Assembly (NCBI GenBank): GCA_928212115.1
Contig: CAKMRJ010003334.1
Coordinates: forward strand, 107,258,452 to 107,322,451
Source of the DNA: Lactuca virosa
Taxonomy: Eukaryota > Streptophyta > Magnoliopsida > Asterales > Asteraceae
Length of the DNA: 64,000 nucleotides
Direction of reading: 5' to 3'
A program made the translations under genes and the position numbers. The number at the start of each line of letters is the position of its first letter. The stretch's first letter is position 1. Positions 1 through 9,540 of this stretch are shown here, piece by piece. The notes under the pieces were generated by a model that made no database searches, was not told where the DNA came from, and saw nothing but the letters and a program-made list of their open reading frames with translations.

Positions 1-369
1 AAACACTTACATTTTTGGGAGAAAAATGATGATCCTTGATGATAGTTGAGAGCAAATCAAATTCTAGCCTTGAAAAGATGAAGAATGAGGAAGAAATGAT
101 GGAATATCATGTATCTAACATGAGTTTACGGCCACCATGTGTTTACGGCTGTAAACTCACATGGTGTGGCCGTAAATTGCACGTGATGAAGATTAAAGCT
201 TTTTTGTTAGGTCACAACTTCAATTGACACTTCCTTTCACTCATTCCTTTGGTGTACTTAGGCTCAAAATGCTCAAACAGACTCAAAATAGTGCTAGAAG
301 ACAGCAGAAATGAGATAGACTTTGATTGAGTTTAAGAGTTATACAAGATAGAAATTTCGGGTTGTCACA
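1..369 (-). mobile_element. terminal part of an LTR, same family as the 23194-25832 solo LTR
   Basis: The last ~130 bases closely match the right end of the LTR at 23194-25832, down to the shared terminus (GAAATTTCGGGTTGTCACA). The segment carries TTTACGG/CCGTAA half-palindromes at about 124-176. The other LTR end and any internal domain lie outside the window, so solo and full-length cannot be told apart. The orientation is taken from the solo copy, whose TATA-like box is on the minus strand. It interrupts the accessory ORF that follows; the next five bases (GTGGA) are the candidate target-site copy. Confidence 0.75.
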
Positions 370-1573
370 GTGGAGATGGAACAATGTTAGTAAGGATTAC
401 CTCTGGAGAGACTTCTCGGACCGAATCATCAGACTTATCTTGCTTCAGATCTTGTTCAACTTCAACATCTTGATCTGAAGGAACATAGTCACTGTCACTA
501 GATGATGGAGCTTTCGCCTTGTTTGCCATCTTTTTCAGCTTTCGCTTCTTAGGAGCCGAAGGGTCTGCAGTGGAACCCTTTCGATTCTTTGGTGTGAAAG
601 GTTTAGAAGAAGGCCCTTCTTGAATTTCCTTCCTCGAATCCCCCTTCTTGCCCCGTTTGGCTGGTTTATCAGCCATATCAAGTGATTGTTGCATCTCTGG
701 GGTTAACGGTCTCGGTCCTGAAGCTGGAAGCTTTTTGTACTCATTGATTAGCTTGCTGGCCTTTGATACACACTGATACATGGACTCCGGAATGGAACCG
801 ATAAAAGAAAATTTGGTGAAATCAGCCACAATGATTTTTGTGGTGTGAAACATAGCGATTGCAGACTTCAAGGAATCTGCCATAACTGGAACTTGGAACT
901 TCTCCATTGATCGTTGTGTGATAAGCGTCCAGAATCTCCCACAAGAAATCTCAGTGTGACGAGATGTAGAATTCAAACTTTGAATCAACTGAGCCCAGAG
1001 AACCGACCCATAGTCAAGGTTGATTCCATGATACAGACCATAGAGAATGGTCATGAAACCCTTGCTAGCACCATCAGAACCCGCAACACGTTCAGAAAAA
1101 CTCTTCGATAGAAGAGTAAACAATCCATTCCATTGAGGAGGAAGACAGGACTTCTTAACCTTGGTAATTGTAGTGAGAATGTCGTTGTACCCCATGTTAT
1201 AGAACATCTCGAACAGTTGTACAGTGGAAATCGAGTCGGGGTTCACCAATGAATCTGCAGAAGGTAGCCCTAAAAGTGAACATAATCGAGCCTTCGAGAC
1301 TGAAGTCTTCTTATAAAAAATCTCAAATAAAATTCTTTCATCGACCTTGATGTATTTTGTAGAAGAATAAACTTGAGAAAAAAGAGACATTGGAACAACG
1401 TCGACTTTGGTAAGGGCATTCACCAATGGTGAGTATTTCAGACATTCAACAATCTGCAGCATGTAGGGATCATAGGAGTACGACACCAAGTTGATGATCA
1501 AATTCTGGTTGGGCTTGATTGTAAGGTGAGAAGATTGAGTAGTGTTGTCCTGAATGGAAGAATAGTCTGCCAT
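365..1573 (-). CDS. accessory ORF downstream of copia pol (402 aa), cut by LTR insertion
   Basis: This uninterrupted ORF lies 1.7 kb downstream of the RNase H end, where Sireviruses often carry an extra, sometimes 'envelope-like', gene. Residues 1-290 look globular; the stretch with MGYNDILTTI, LPPQWNGLF and GLYHGINLDYG resembles, from memory, the extra ORF of Asteraceae copia elements. No signal peptide or membrane segment is apparent, so an envelope role has no support here. Residues ~300-400 are Lys/Ser/Pro-rich, with clusters such as KRGKK and KKRKLKK that could be nuclear-localisation or nucleic-acid-binding segments. The stop codon (365-367) comes from the inserted LTR, so the native C-terminus is lost. 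An open frame of this length beside a broken pol is notable. Function unknown. Confidence 0.6.
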   Translation of the reverse strand: MADYSSIQDNTTQSSHLTIKPNQNLIINLVSYSYDPYMLQIVECLKYSPLVNALTKVDVVPMSLFSQVYSSTKYIKVDERILFEIFYKKTSVSKARLCSLLGLPSADSLVNPDSISTVQLFEMFYNMGYNDILTTITKVKKSCLPPQWNGLFTLLSKSFSERVAGSDGASKGFMTILYGLYHGINLDYGSVLWAQLIQSLNSTSRHTEISCGRFWTLITQRSMEKFQVPVMADSLKSAIAMFHTTKIIVADFTKFSFIGSIPESMYQCVSKASKLINEYKKLPASGPRPLTPEMQQSLDMADKPAKRGKKGDSRKEIQEGPSSKPFTPKNRKGSTADPSAPKKRKLKKMANKAKAPSSSDSDYVPSDQDVEVEQDLKQDKSDDSVREVSPEVILTNIVPSPL

Positions 1574-3315
1574 TGCTGAAGCTTGGTGAGGAAGATGAAT
1601 AGTAGAAGAGAGAAAATCGTTGTGTGAAGGTTGTAAAGAGAGAACGGAATGGAGGAAAATCCTTTATACGATTTCCAAGAGAGAGAAAGTTCCCTTAATG
1701 ATGATGGCGTGACGTACTGAAACGACGCCTAAAAAGTAGCAATTTGACAACTGTTGTTCTCTAAAAGGCGTGTCAGGCGGCGTGATGATAGGGTTAACGA
1801 TTCAAATTCACGCGCCCTTTTCAAAATCTTATCCATTCATCTTCTCTTTAGAGTAACCAATCGTTTCAAATTCCCTTTTGAGCATCTGTCACTTCTTTTA
1901 ATAATAAGACCACCGTTGTGTTGTAGAAGCGAAACAACAATTTAGAAAATTGCCATTGAAACAACGAACCAGACTTTGGAAGATCATAAAGAACTTCGTG
2001 CAAGAATGTGCCAAAGAAAAAGAAATAAAGCAAGTTATTTATTTGGGATATTAGTGATGTCTTTTAAAGACACAAAACTGTGGATCCCGGGCACGAATCT
2101 CTTCCTTCAAAGTCAAGAGAGACTAAAAAGTGTCTGTGTGGTTTCCCGTTGAAGTACGATCAAACGATTGTTAAGAAGCAATGAAAGGCATCTTTTCAAG
2201 ATTCGGTTATAAGGGTGGCTTTCGCTTCAACTGAACTACGGACCTTGATATAAGACCGAAGGTTGAGTGAATTACTTGTGTGGCCATTGTAGCCAAAAAC
2301 ATCAAGTAGGTGGGTTCATTTTTTAGTGACTTGGTGATAGATTAGAAATCTCAAAACAAAATTAAAAATGGATCTTTTGGGTAGAAATGTCCTTGTGTTG
2401 GAGCATTTCATAAAGATCTCATAAAGTGAAATAAAAGAGATTTCATGGTACCGACCACAAATGTGGTTTCGTTAATACATGGGTGAAAACTAGAATATTT
2501 GATTGTTCACCATCAATTCAGTTAAGGTATTGGATTGTGGGTTTCACTTAGTACGTGGTGAAACGAAACTAAGATTATTAACACAGATTTTGTGTAGCCA
2601 TAAACCTTAGTGGTAAATGCTGATAGTCTCAAGGGTTACGATTATGAAGCATAATGAGATGGAGAAAAGTATGAAGGTGGTTAAAGAACCGAAAGTACCT
2701 CTGCTATATAATTAGGACCGAGCATATAACTCTTAACTCATGGAGAGAAGAGTAAGGTAGCTCGTGACTTAAGTGATAGTTGTAGCCTGATTGGGAAGAA
2801 ACGGTTTGTATATACCGAATCAGTAAGGCTTCACTTAGAGTCTGTGAGGCTTTGGTCAACATGCAACAACATGCTTCTAGGGACACTTAGCTAGTATACA
2901 TAATAAGAATATATACCTTCCCCATAAGTCATGATTGAGACAAGCAACAAGTTTGATAGAAAAATAAAATAAAATATTTTTGTGTTTTTAATATATCTGA
3001 AAAATAAATAAAAGCAGAAAGGAAAAATATTTTTGTATTTTTGAATATTTCTGAAAAAGATATAAAAACAGAAAGGAAAAATATTTTTGTATTTTTAGAT
3101 ATTTCTAACAAAAGAAAGAAAAACAGAAAGTAAAAAGAAAATGTACAAAAGTATACAGAAAGTATCAACCGAACGTTCTCCTTTTAGATAGATGAGGCGA
3201 AATAGACCGAGCGTTCGGTTCAATTCGGTTACCGAAAAATCCAGAACCGAAATAGACTGAGCGTTCGCTCTATTTCGCTTGTTAAATTTTAAAGAGGCGA
3301 AAGCGAAAGTGAAGC
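1574..3315. other. non-coding spacer between copia pol and the accessory ORF
   Basis: There is no convincing coding sequence. It holds an A-rich tandem repeat at 2955-3135 (listed separately). At about 3170-3300 a patch is rich in GCGTTCG, TTCGGTT and GGCGAAA words. A small inverted repeat lies near 2545-2570 (GTTTCAC...GTGAAAC). The short ORFs here look like chance. Confidence 0.5.
2955..3135. repeat. A-rich tandem repeat, ~55 bp unit, three diverged copies
   Basis: Units built around AAATATTTTTGTRTTTTT, then ATATYTCTGAAA and an A-rich tail ending ACAGAAA, recur about every 55 bp. A related A/T-rich repeat occurs at about 6440-6600 in the neighbouring Sirevirus-like element, so it is probably a shared 3' non-coding feature of this lineage. 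Confidence 0.6.
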
Positions 3316-5449
3316 TTAATGAAGCGAAGATGGGTTCGGTACAGATTCAGCTTCCATCATTCCTAAGCCTTGGAGAATTCTATTGAAAGTTGCTTCAGGC
3401 AAAGCTTTCGTGAAAATGTCAGCCAATTGATCAGCAGATCGACGAAGTGAACTTCGACATTACCATCTTATATGTGATCCTTGATGAAGTGATATCGCAG
3501 TGCAATATGTTTCGTCTTGGAATGCTGCACTGGGTTGTGACAAATACGGATTGCACTTTCTGAGTCACAATACATGGGAATTTTATTCATATTCAGGCCA
3601 TAATCCCTGAGTTGGATTTGGATCCAGACGACCTGTGAGGTACACGATGTTGCTGCAATATATTCAGCTTCGGCAGTGGATAGGGATACACAAGTTTGTT
3701 TCTTGGACTGCCAGCTGACGAGTTTACCATCAATAAATTGACAACCTCCAGTTGTGCTCTTTCGGTCTAGACCACATCCTCCAAGATCAGCATCAGAGAA
3801 TGCTTGAACAAAGAAGCCTGATTTGGATGGATACCATATCCCGTGAGATGAGGTTCGCTTCAGATACCTGAGGATGTTCTTAACAACCATCATATGAGGT
3901 TCGCGTGGATTGGCTTGGAACCTGGCACAATAACAAACAGAAAACATGATATCCGGTCTGCTAGCTATAAGATACATTAGTGACCCAATTATTTGATGAT
4001 AGAGAGTCATGTCAGCAGCTGGTTTATCTAGGGATGGTGTCAGCTTCGTCCCGAACGCCATTGGAACCTTTAATCTTGAGTCTCCCATCATGCCAAATTT
4101 TGCTAGTAACGTCTTTGTGTAAGCTTCCTGGTTGATAAAAATGCCTTATGGTCCTTGTCTTATGTTCAGGCCAAGGAAAAAGTTAATTGGACCCATTGAG
4201 CTCATCTCAAATTTGGTCTCCATTAATTTTCGGAATTCAGCTGTTAAGCTAGGATTCGTGGAACCGAAGATGATGTCATCGACGTAAATTTGGACTATCA
4301 TTAGGTGGTCACCCTCTTTCTTGCGAAAGAAGGTTGGGTCAACCAAACCTTGTTTGAATTTAGACATTTTCATAAAACGAGTTGAAGTTTCATACCAGGC
4401 TCTAGGGGCTTGCTTTAGACCGTAAACTGCTTTGTCAAGAATGTAGCAATGATCAGGATATTTCTCATTCACGAAACCCGGTGGTTGTTCAACATATACA
4501 GTTTCTTCCAATTCCCCATTCAGGAAAGCACACTTAACGTCCATTTGAAAATTTTCAAAATTCTTGTGTGCTGCGTATGCCAGAAAGATACGCACGGATT
4601 CTAACCTTGCTACTGGAGTGAAGGTTTCTTCATAATCAATCCCTTCTTCCTGACAATATCCTTTCACCACAAGTCTCGCTTTGTTCCGTATCACATTCCC
4701 TTCTTTATCCATCTTATTACAGAATACCCATTTTAAACCAACTACGGATGCATCCTTTGGAGTAGGAATCAGTCTCCAGACTCGGTTTCTCTCAAACTTG
4801 TTGAGTTTGTCTTGCATGGCCTGTACCCAATCAGAATGACCGAGTGCAGTGTAGACAGTTTTCGGTTCTATCTTGGAGACAAACGAATTAAACATGCAAA
4901 TTCCACTTGAGAGAATAAAGCAGTTTGTTTCGCTTTAATTTGAGAACGTGTAAGGACTCCCTCAGATGATTCACCAGTTACTTGTGTTTTCGGATGATCT
5001 CTTGTCCATTTAGTAAGTGGAGGGTAATTTGGATCGTAGGCAGGATCCAATTCATCATTTATTTCCTCTTCGAATTTTGATTGAACATCCGAATCATCAT
5101 TTGCATTTTGATTCTCCCCTCGAATGATGAGACGGTTTCAAACTCAGGTTCAAAATTCTCCCCCTCGAATGGACTTTCATGGGTCATGGATGGAGATGGG
5201 TTCTCCCCATGGAGAGGCGAAGCTTGTTCAGTTGATGAAGGTGAATCCTCCCCCTGCAGTGGTGTGCTGTTTTTTGGAGTGCTATCATTTGGCGTGCTTG
5301 AAGCATGAGGTTTGCTTGGACTATGGGGTTCACTTTCCATGGCTTTTGCAGCGTCATTGATTATCTTCTTTAGGCTATCGATTTTTTTATCGGTTAAATT
5401 CGCTTCAGAGTGGATGGCCTTTTCTGGTTCGTCAAAAAGCAACATGTAC
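3316..5449 (-). pseudogene. copia pol fragment: integrase-RT linker, RT, RNase H
   Basis: Reading on the minus strand, an acidic Ser/Pro linker (5449 to ~5060) leads into an RT with KWVFCNK, KARLVVKGY, YEETFTPVARLES, MDVKCAFLNGELEE, YGLKQAPRAWY and the catalytic QIYVDDIIFGS (about 4270-4290). RNase H follows (SRPDIMFSVC, STTGGCQF, STAEAEYIAA, YCDSESAIRI). It is broken by single-base losses near 5115 (a G run) and 4893, an in-frame TAA at 4146-4148, another stop at 3468 and a frame change near 3430. Conceptually pol ends near 3316. The upstream integrase is absent because the LTR at 5450 abuts the linker. The RT active site survives, so decay is mainly through indels. Confidence 0.9.
5100..5260 (-). 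repeat. 45-bp (15-aa) tandem repeat with purine tracts in the integrase-RT linker
   Basis: Four in-frame 15-residue units end in QGED, HGEN, EGEN and (after correcting a one-base loss) EGEN. The matching purine tracts (GGGGAGAA or close) sit at 5112, 5156, 5201 and 5246 on the plus-strand map, 44-45 bp apart. Each resembles the polypurine tract of the adjoining elements. Confidence 0.75.
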
Positions 5450-5866
5450 TGTAAGTCCCCAATCTGCTTGTGTATCAATCAGATCCGTTTGATGGTGCGG
5501 AATCCCAATCAAACGGATGATGCCAGATCAAAATAGAAGAGAAGGAGAAGAAGAATAACTTGAATCTTGAATGTATTGATGATATGACTGAAGTTCCTTA
5601 CACAAGATTCACTTTCTCTCTCTAGAAAACACCTTAGAATACACACACTTAAGCTCCTTTGTCTCTCTCTATTATTCTATTATCTGTTATTTATTCCGTA
5701 CCTCACACCCCTCACCCCTATATATACATGAGAAACATTGGTCGTAAATGGGTTTACGGCCGTAAACACCCACCTGGCCGTAAACCTGACCGTAAACTCA
5801 TAAAACATTACAGAAAAATACAATCAACTAGAAAAACAAAGTATAAACCAATATTTTGACCCAACA
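5450..5866 (-). repeat. 3' LTR of the 5450-10803 element
   Basis: It is bounded by TGTAAGTCCCC and GACCCAACA on the plus strand (TGTTGGGTC...GGGGACTTACA on the coding strand) and closely matches 10388-10803. It holds a minus-strand TATA-like box (5719-5726). From about 5742 to 5797, just upstream of that box, lie the palindrome TTTACGGCCGTAAA and two further CCGTAAAC half-sites. Confidence 0.9.
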
Positions 5867-5877
5867 ATCTCCCCATT
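5867..5877 (-). promoter_or_regulatory. polypurine tract (plus-strand DNA primer)
   Basis: AATGGGGAGAT on the minus strand lies directly against the 3' LTR. Second-strand synthesis in LTR elements starts from such a tract. Confidence 0.8.
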
Positions 5878-7017
5878 GGCTTATAGCTTTCTTTTCTTAA
5901 TTGAACCAACAAGCCCCCCCCCCCCTAAAAAGTAGCTGGTTTTTCTTGTTAATCTTCATTGGGAGCTTGACTTCAGCATTAATCTTCAAATTCTTTATAG
6001 CTTCAAGATGAACATGATGAATCTTCAATAATTGACTTCATCTTGAGCAGTTGGGCATTTCTTCAAGATTTGACTCTGAACGCACATTGGGTGAGGAGGC
6101 TTGATGTACTGATTCTTGAAAGATAGCGCTTTCAACTTGAGAATCTTCAGAAAGAACATCATAGAGAACAAATCTTCTAGATCACTTCAGCAGGTTCAAG
6201 ATAGCAGCAGACTGATTGAGGAGGCTTCAATGCAATCCGTCACCTAATCTTCAAGTGCAGCTTCACCTTGCTTCTGGGGTTGAAAGATTGAATGTCGAAA
6301 GAATAATCTTCATTTCTTGCTCCTTCGAATGAGAATTCTTCGATGATCACGGATGAAGCCTTGGCTCAGAAATCTTCGACACAAACTCCATGAGTTTCAT
6401 CTTCACCTGAATTCACTTTTCAAGACAAAACAAAACTAAAGAAAATTTAGCACACAATATTTTTGGGTTTTCCATATTTTCTGAAAAAAATAAAACAGAA
6501 ACAAAAATATTTTTGGATTTTTGATTTTCTTGAACAAGAAATAAAACAGAATATAACACTATTTTTTTTGTATTTTGAATTTTTCTGATTTTTGTTTGTT
6601 TTTTGAATTTTTTTAATTCTCCCCCTAAATTTGTGCATAGAGAAAAACTATGAACAAATTTAACAAAAACAAAAATATTTGGGATCAAAGTTGTGAGACA
6701 GTCTTAACTTTGTTTATCAGAACCTTCACCTTCATGAATAGATCTAGTCAATTGTTGGTATTGTGGTCCACTTAAACACGAAGAATATTGACAATCTTTT
6801 CTAAATAAACTATTTTGCTGACGACGACCATAGGTATTGTTGTCCACTTAAATTAAGCAACGAGATCTACAGACAACCTCTAAATGGTTCAATTTTAGTT
6901 GCACTAGAACGTGTTCCCCACTTCCCGATATACCCTGGTTATCAAGAACTTCCTAAGGACTCCTTACTTTAGGTGAGTAAACAATTATTTAGGAGGAAGT
7001 CAGATTTAGAAATAGAT
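5878..7017. other. 3' non-coding region of the 5450-10803 element
   Basis: It has no coding signal. It contains a poly-C run near 5913-5925, A/T-rich diverged repeats at 6440-6600, and a second polypurine-like tract (TTCTCCCCCT on the plus strand, 6617-6626). Extra purine tracts upstream of the 3' LTR are, as I recall, typical of Sireviruses. Confidence 0.55.
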
Positions 7018-7281
7018 GCATATGTTGTGTCCCAGGTCGGATCTATTTCAATCACGCAGAAGGGACAACATATGGCTAACTAGTATAGAGGGATTGAGAG
7101 GTAGAATATTGCATATGCTGTGTTCCAGGTCGGATCATTTCAATCACGCAGAGAAGACAGCATATGACTAACAAATAGAAAGAATTTCATAGATAAGGAG
7201 GTGCGTAGAAATAGAGTTGCATATGTTGCAATCCAGGTCGGATCTTCCGATCACGCAGAGGAGGCAACATATGACTGACAG
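7018..7281. repeat. three hairpin units with conserved loop and covarying stems
   Basis: Units begin at 7018, 7111 and 7219. Each is GCATATG + 3-4 nt, a loop containing CCAGGTCGGATC and TCACGCAGA, and the complementary arm ending CATATG. The stem pairs are CATATGTTGT/ACAACATATG, CATATGCTGT/ACAGCATATG and CATATGTTGC/GCAACATATG, so stem differences are compensated on the other side. They lie in the 3' non-coding part of the element. Confidence 0.8.
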
Positions 7282-7728
7282 ATAGAAAGCAAGAAAATAA
7301 TTTCCTACAGACCTACTTTAATCAGAACCCCCAGTCGCCCTATCAGAACCAGAATTAAGGACATAAGTCCATACATCAAGGAAAAGTTGAACCACTATTC
7401 TAGATGCGTATTAATTTAGTGTATCATGTAGGTTCCCGTGTTTATCTCACTGCTTAATCTACCCGAGCGTCGTATGGTCAATCCAAACAATCCTAACTAA
7501 ATCCACACTGTCAAATCCTTCGTGCCTACCAGCACATTGAACACATAGTCTAGACAATTCAGATTTAGTCCCTTACACTGGTTTTAGACTGCTCGTTATC
7601 ACTTTCTTGATATCACTTCCCAAACAATACCTACTAACGAAAAACTATAAGAAAATGAAAAATTGTCTTTGAAAAGAATCAGTTTAAGATAAACTCAGGA
7701 GTATAGAGAGCAAAACGCAAACCGTAAT
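7282..7728. other. non-coding; internal deletion side of the copia element
   Basis: I see no coding signal. The protease frame stops at 7729, and integrase, RT and RNase H are missing from here to the LTR. Confidence 0.4.
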
Positions 7729-7983
7729 TCACCAATTGAATTTGCATCCAGAAGGTCTGAGAACAGCACGCATAATCTCAGAACAGATCCAAAAATTCTT
7801 CATGTCATTAAGCACTAACACCATGTGTGATCCCTTCTTTTCTTCCTTTCCCGCAAAGGACACATACTCGCAAACAAAGTTATGAATGTTGTACAGTTGA
7901 GAGATGTCCCCTATCATGTGCCTGGAACAGCCACTAACAACAAACCGAAGTCTGATGATATACCTCCATAGCTGCTCCGACAC
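7729..7983 (-). pseudogene. copia protease N-terminal fragment
   Basis: The fragment includes RFVVSGCSRHMIGD, matching the copia protease signature usually read as LDSGCSRHMTGD. The catalytic Asp-Ser-Gly is degraded to Val-Ser-Gly, so it cannot be active. SQLYNIHNFVCEYVSFAG continues the domain before homology ends. WVPK just upstream (about 7997-8010) matches the usual gag-protease junction. Confidence 0.75.
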
Positions 7984-8132
7984 AGAGCGGGATTAGTTGG
8001 TCTTTGGAACCCAGTCCATTTTGAAACTGGGTCGACCTTTGTCATCTACGCAAGATACATTCTCCACGACATGTCCTGTTTATCACAAACATAATATGTA
8101 GAAATATTAGAGTCATTAGTTGATTTGGGAGA

Positions 8133-9540
8133 TTAAGCTTTCGGGACCCATTTGTAGTTGGGTTTAACCCATTTCTTGTTGGATCGGATGGGTGCCTCGG
8201 CACTTGATTTTGAACTCGAAGCCGATCGCCGAGATGACTTTGACCTAGCCGGTCTTGGTTTCGTTGGAGCATCTCTTGGATTGGACTTCTTGGCTGGAAA
8301 TCCCTTCTTGTTCTTGGGAGTTGGATTCTTGGCCTTCTGCGCGTTCCAGTCACCATGGTCTGAACGTGACCTTGAGGGGTTTCTTTTGAAGTATCTCCCT
8401 CTTGGCGCGTTCTGCCATCCTTGTGCATAGTAGGGAACGTATGCGCGATTAGGACAATTTATGGCAATGTGTCCAGGTGTTCCACAGTGAAAACATGTCT
8501 TTTTCTTCAGTGTGAAGTTGTTTCTTCCTGCCCCTGGTGGCGTATCTTTGCCTTGTCTCTTATTGTTCCCACAAGCACAATTACAACAGGCACTCTGTTT
8601 CACTTGAATTGGTGGCCTGTATTTCTCAACAGCAGGTTGATCAGAAGCAGCTGAGTTCGAAGCAACAGATTCAGAGTTCAAGGAGATGTTGGTTTGTTCA
8701 ATGGTGTTCTCCTTGTTCTCATCCTCTGCTACTTTACCTGCACATGAAGTAGATGTGCTAGAAACAGGAACATCAGTATTTTCAAACAAATCATCAAATA
8801 TGTCAAAAAAAAATTAACTCGACATGATCCGGAGCAGAAGCATCACAAGATGTATCATTGATTTTAACATCGGAAACAAAAGAGTTATCATTTGAAACAG
8901 AAACAGCAGGTTCAGAAACATTTTTATTTTTAGAAACATATCCTACAGCTTCTTGCTTTGATTGATTTAAGGATTGATCTGCATGGGAAGTAGAAACATT
9001 AGTATTTTCAACATTAATAATGCCTCCTGAAACAAAACCAGCTGGTTTGCCATAAACCATGAATGGTTCATTGGCAATCTCCTCTTTAGTCAAAGGGTGA
9101 TACTGATATGTGTGATTGAAAGGAGGAGGTACTTTATCATATCATAAACCCTTTTGCTGGTTATTTTTAAATTGCAAACAATGGTCTATCATGTTCGCAA
9201 CTACTTCGCTTGACACATCAAATTTTCTGAAATCAAAATCTGCAGTTTCAAATTTGTTTTTTAATGTGTCAAGCTCAGTATTTAACTCAGCAAGTTGTCT
9301 CATAACATAGTTATAATTTTCACATTTATTGCTATAATCTTCCTGAAGCTTCCTAAAGTCATTGGTTTTTGCTTCTAATTCAGCCTTCAGGGGTTTCTGT
9401 TCTTTCCTGAGTTGATATCCTTCATATCTCAGGTCCTCAACTTCTCTTTTTAATAAATCAATTTGTTCTCGAAGAAATTTAATCGTAGTTTCACAAGCTG
9501 GAGTACATGAAACTTCATTTACCGGAATGGATTCGGAACT
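8133..9540 (-). pseudogene. Sirevirus-like gag with coiled coil and CCHC zinc knuckle
   Basis: The N-terminal half (about 9530-9300) reads as a charged coiled coil (FLREQIDLLKREVEDLRYE and on). A Ser/Asn-rich linker follows, and then the nucleic-acid-binding knuckle CFHCGTPGHIAINC near 8480-8440, followed by a basic Arg/Ser/Pro tail. Gag packages element RNA into cytoplasmic particles. At least two frame breaks are seen: one near 9100, and one in a run of nine T (coding strand) at 8803-8812 where eight would restore the frame. The 5' start was not defined. Confidence 0.8.

Larger units (their letters stand above)
370..5449 (-). mobile_element. Sirevirus-like Ty1/copia remnant (pol end, spacer, accessory ORF)
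   Basis: On the minus strand the order is integrase-RT linker, RT, RNase H (5449 to about 3316), a 1.7 kb non-coding spacer, then a separate 402-codon ORF (1573-365). A long pol followed by a second ORF before the 3' LTR is the layout of Sirevirus-type copia elements. Both ends are cut: the gag/integrase side by the LTR starting at 5450, the 3' side by the LTR ending at 369. No LTR of its own is visible. Confidence 0.7.

Noticed and set aside
365..1573. Envelope protein gene
   Set aside because: The position fits 'env-like' Sirevirus ORFs, but no signal peptide, membrane segment or fusion-type stretch is visible.
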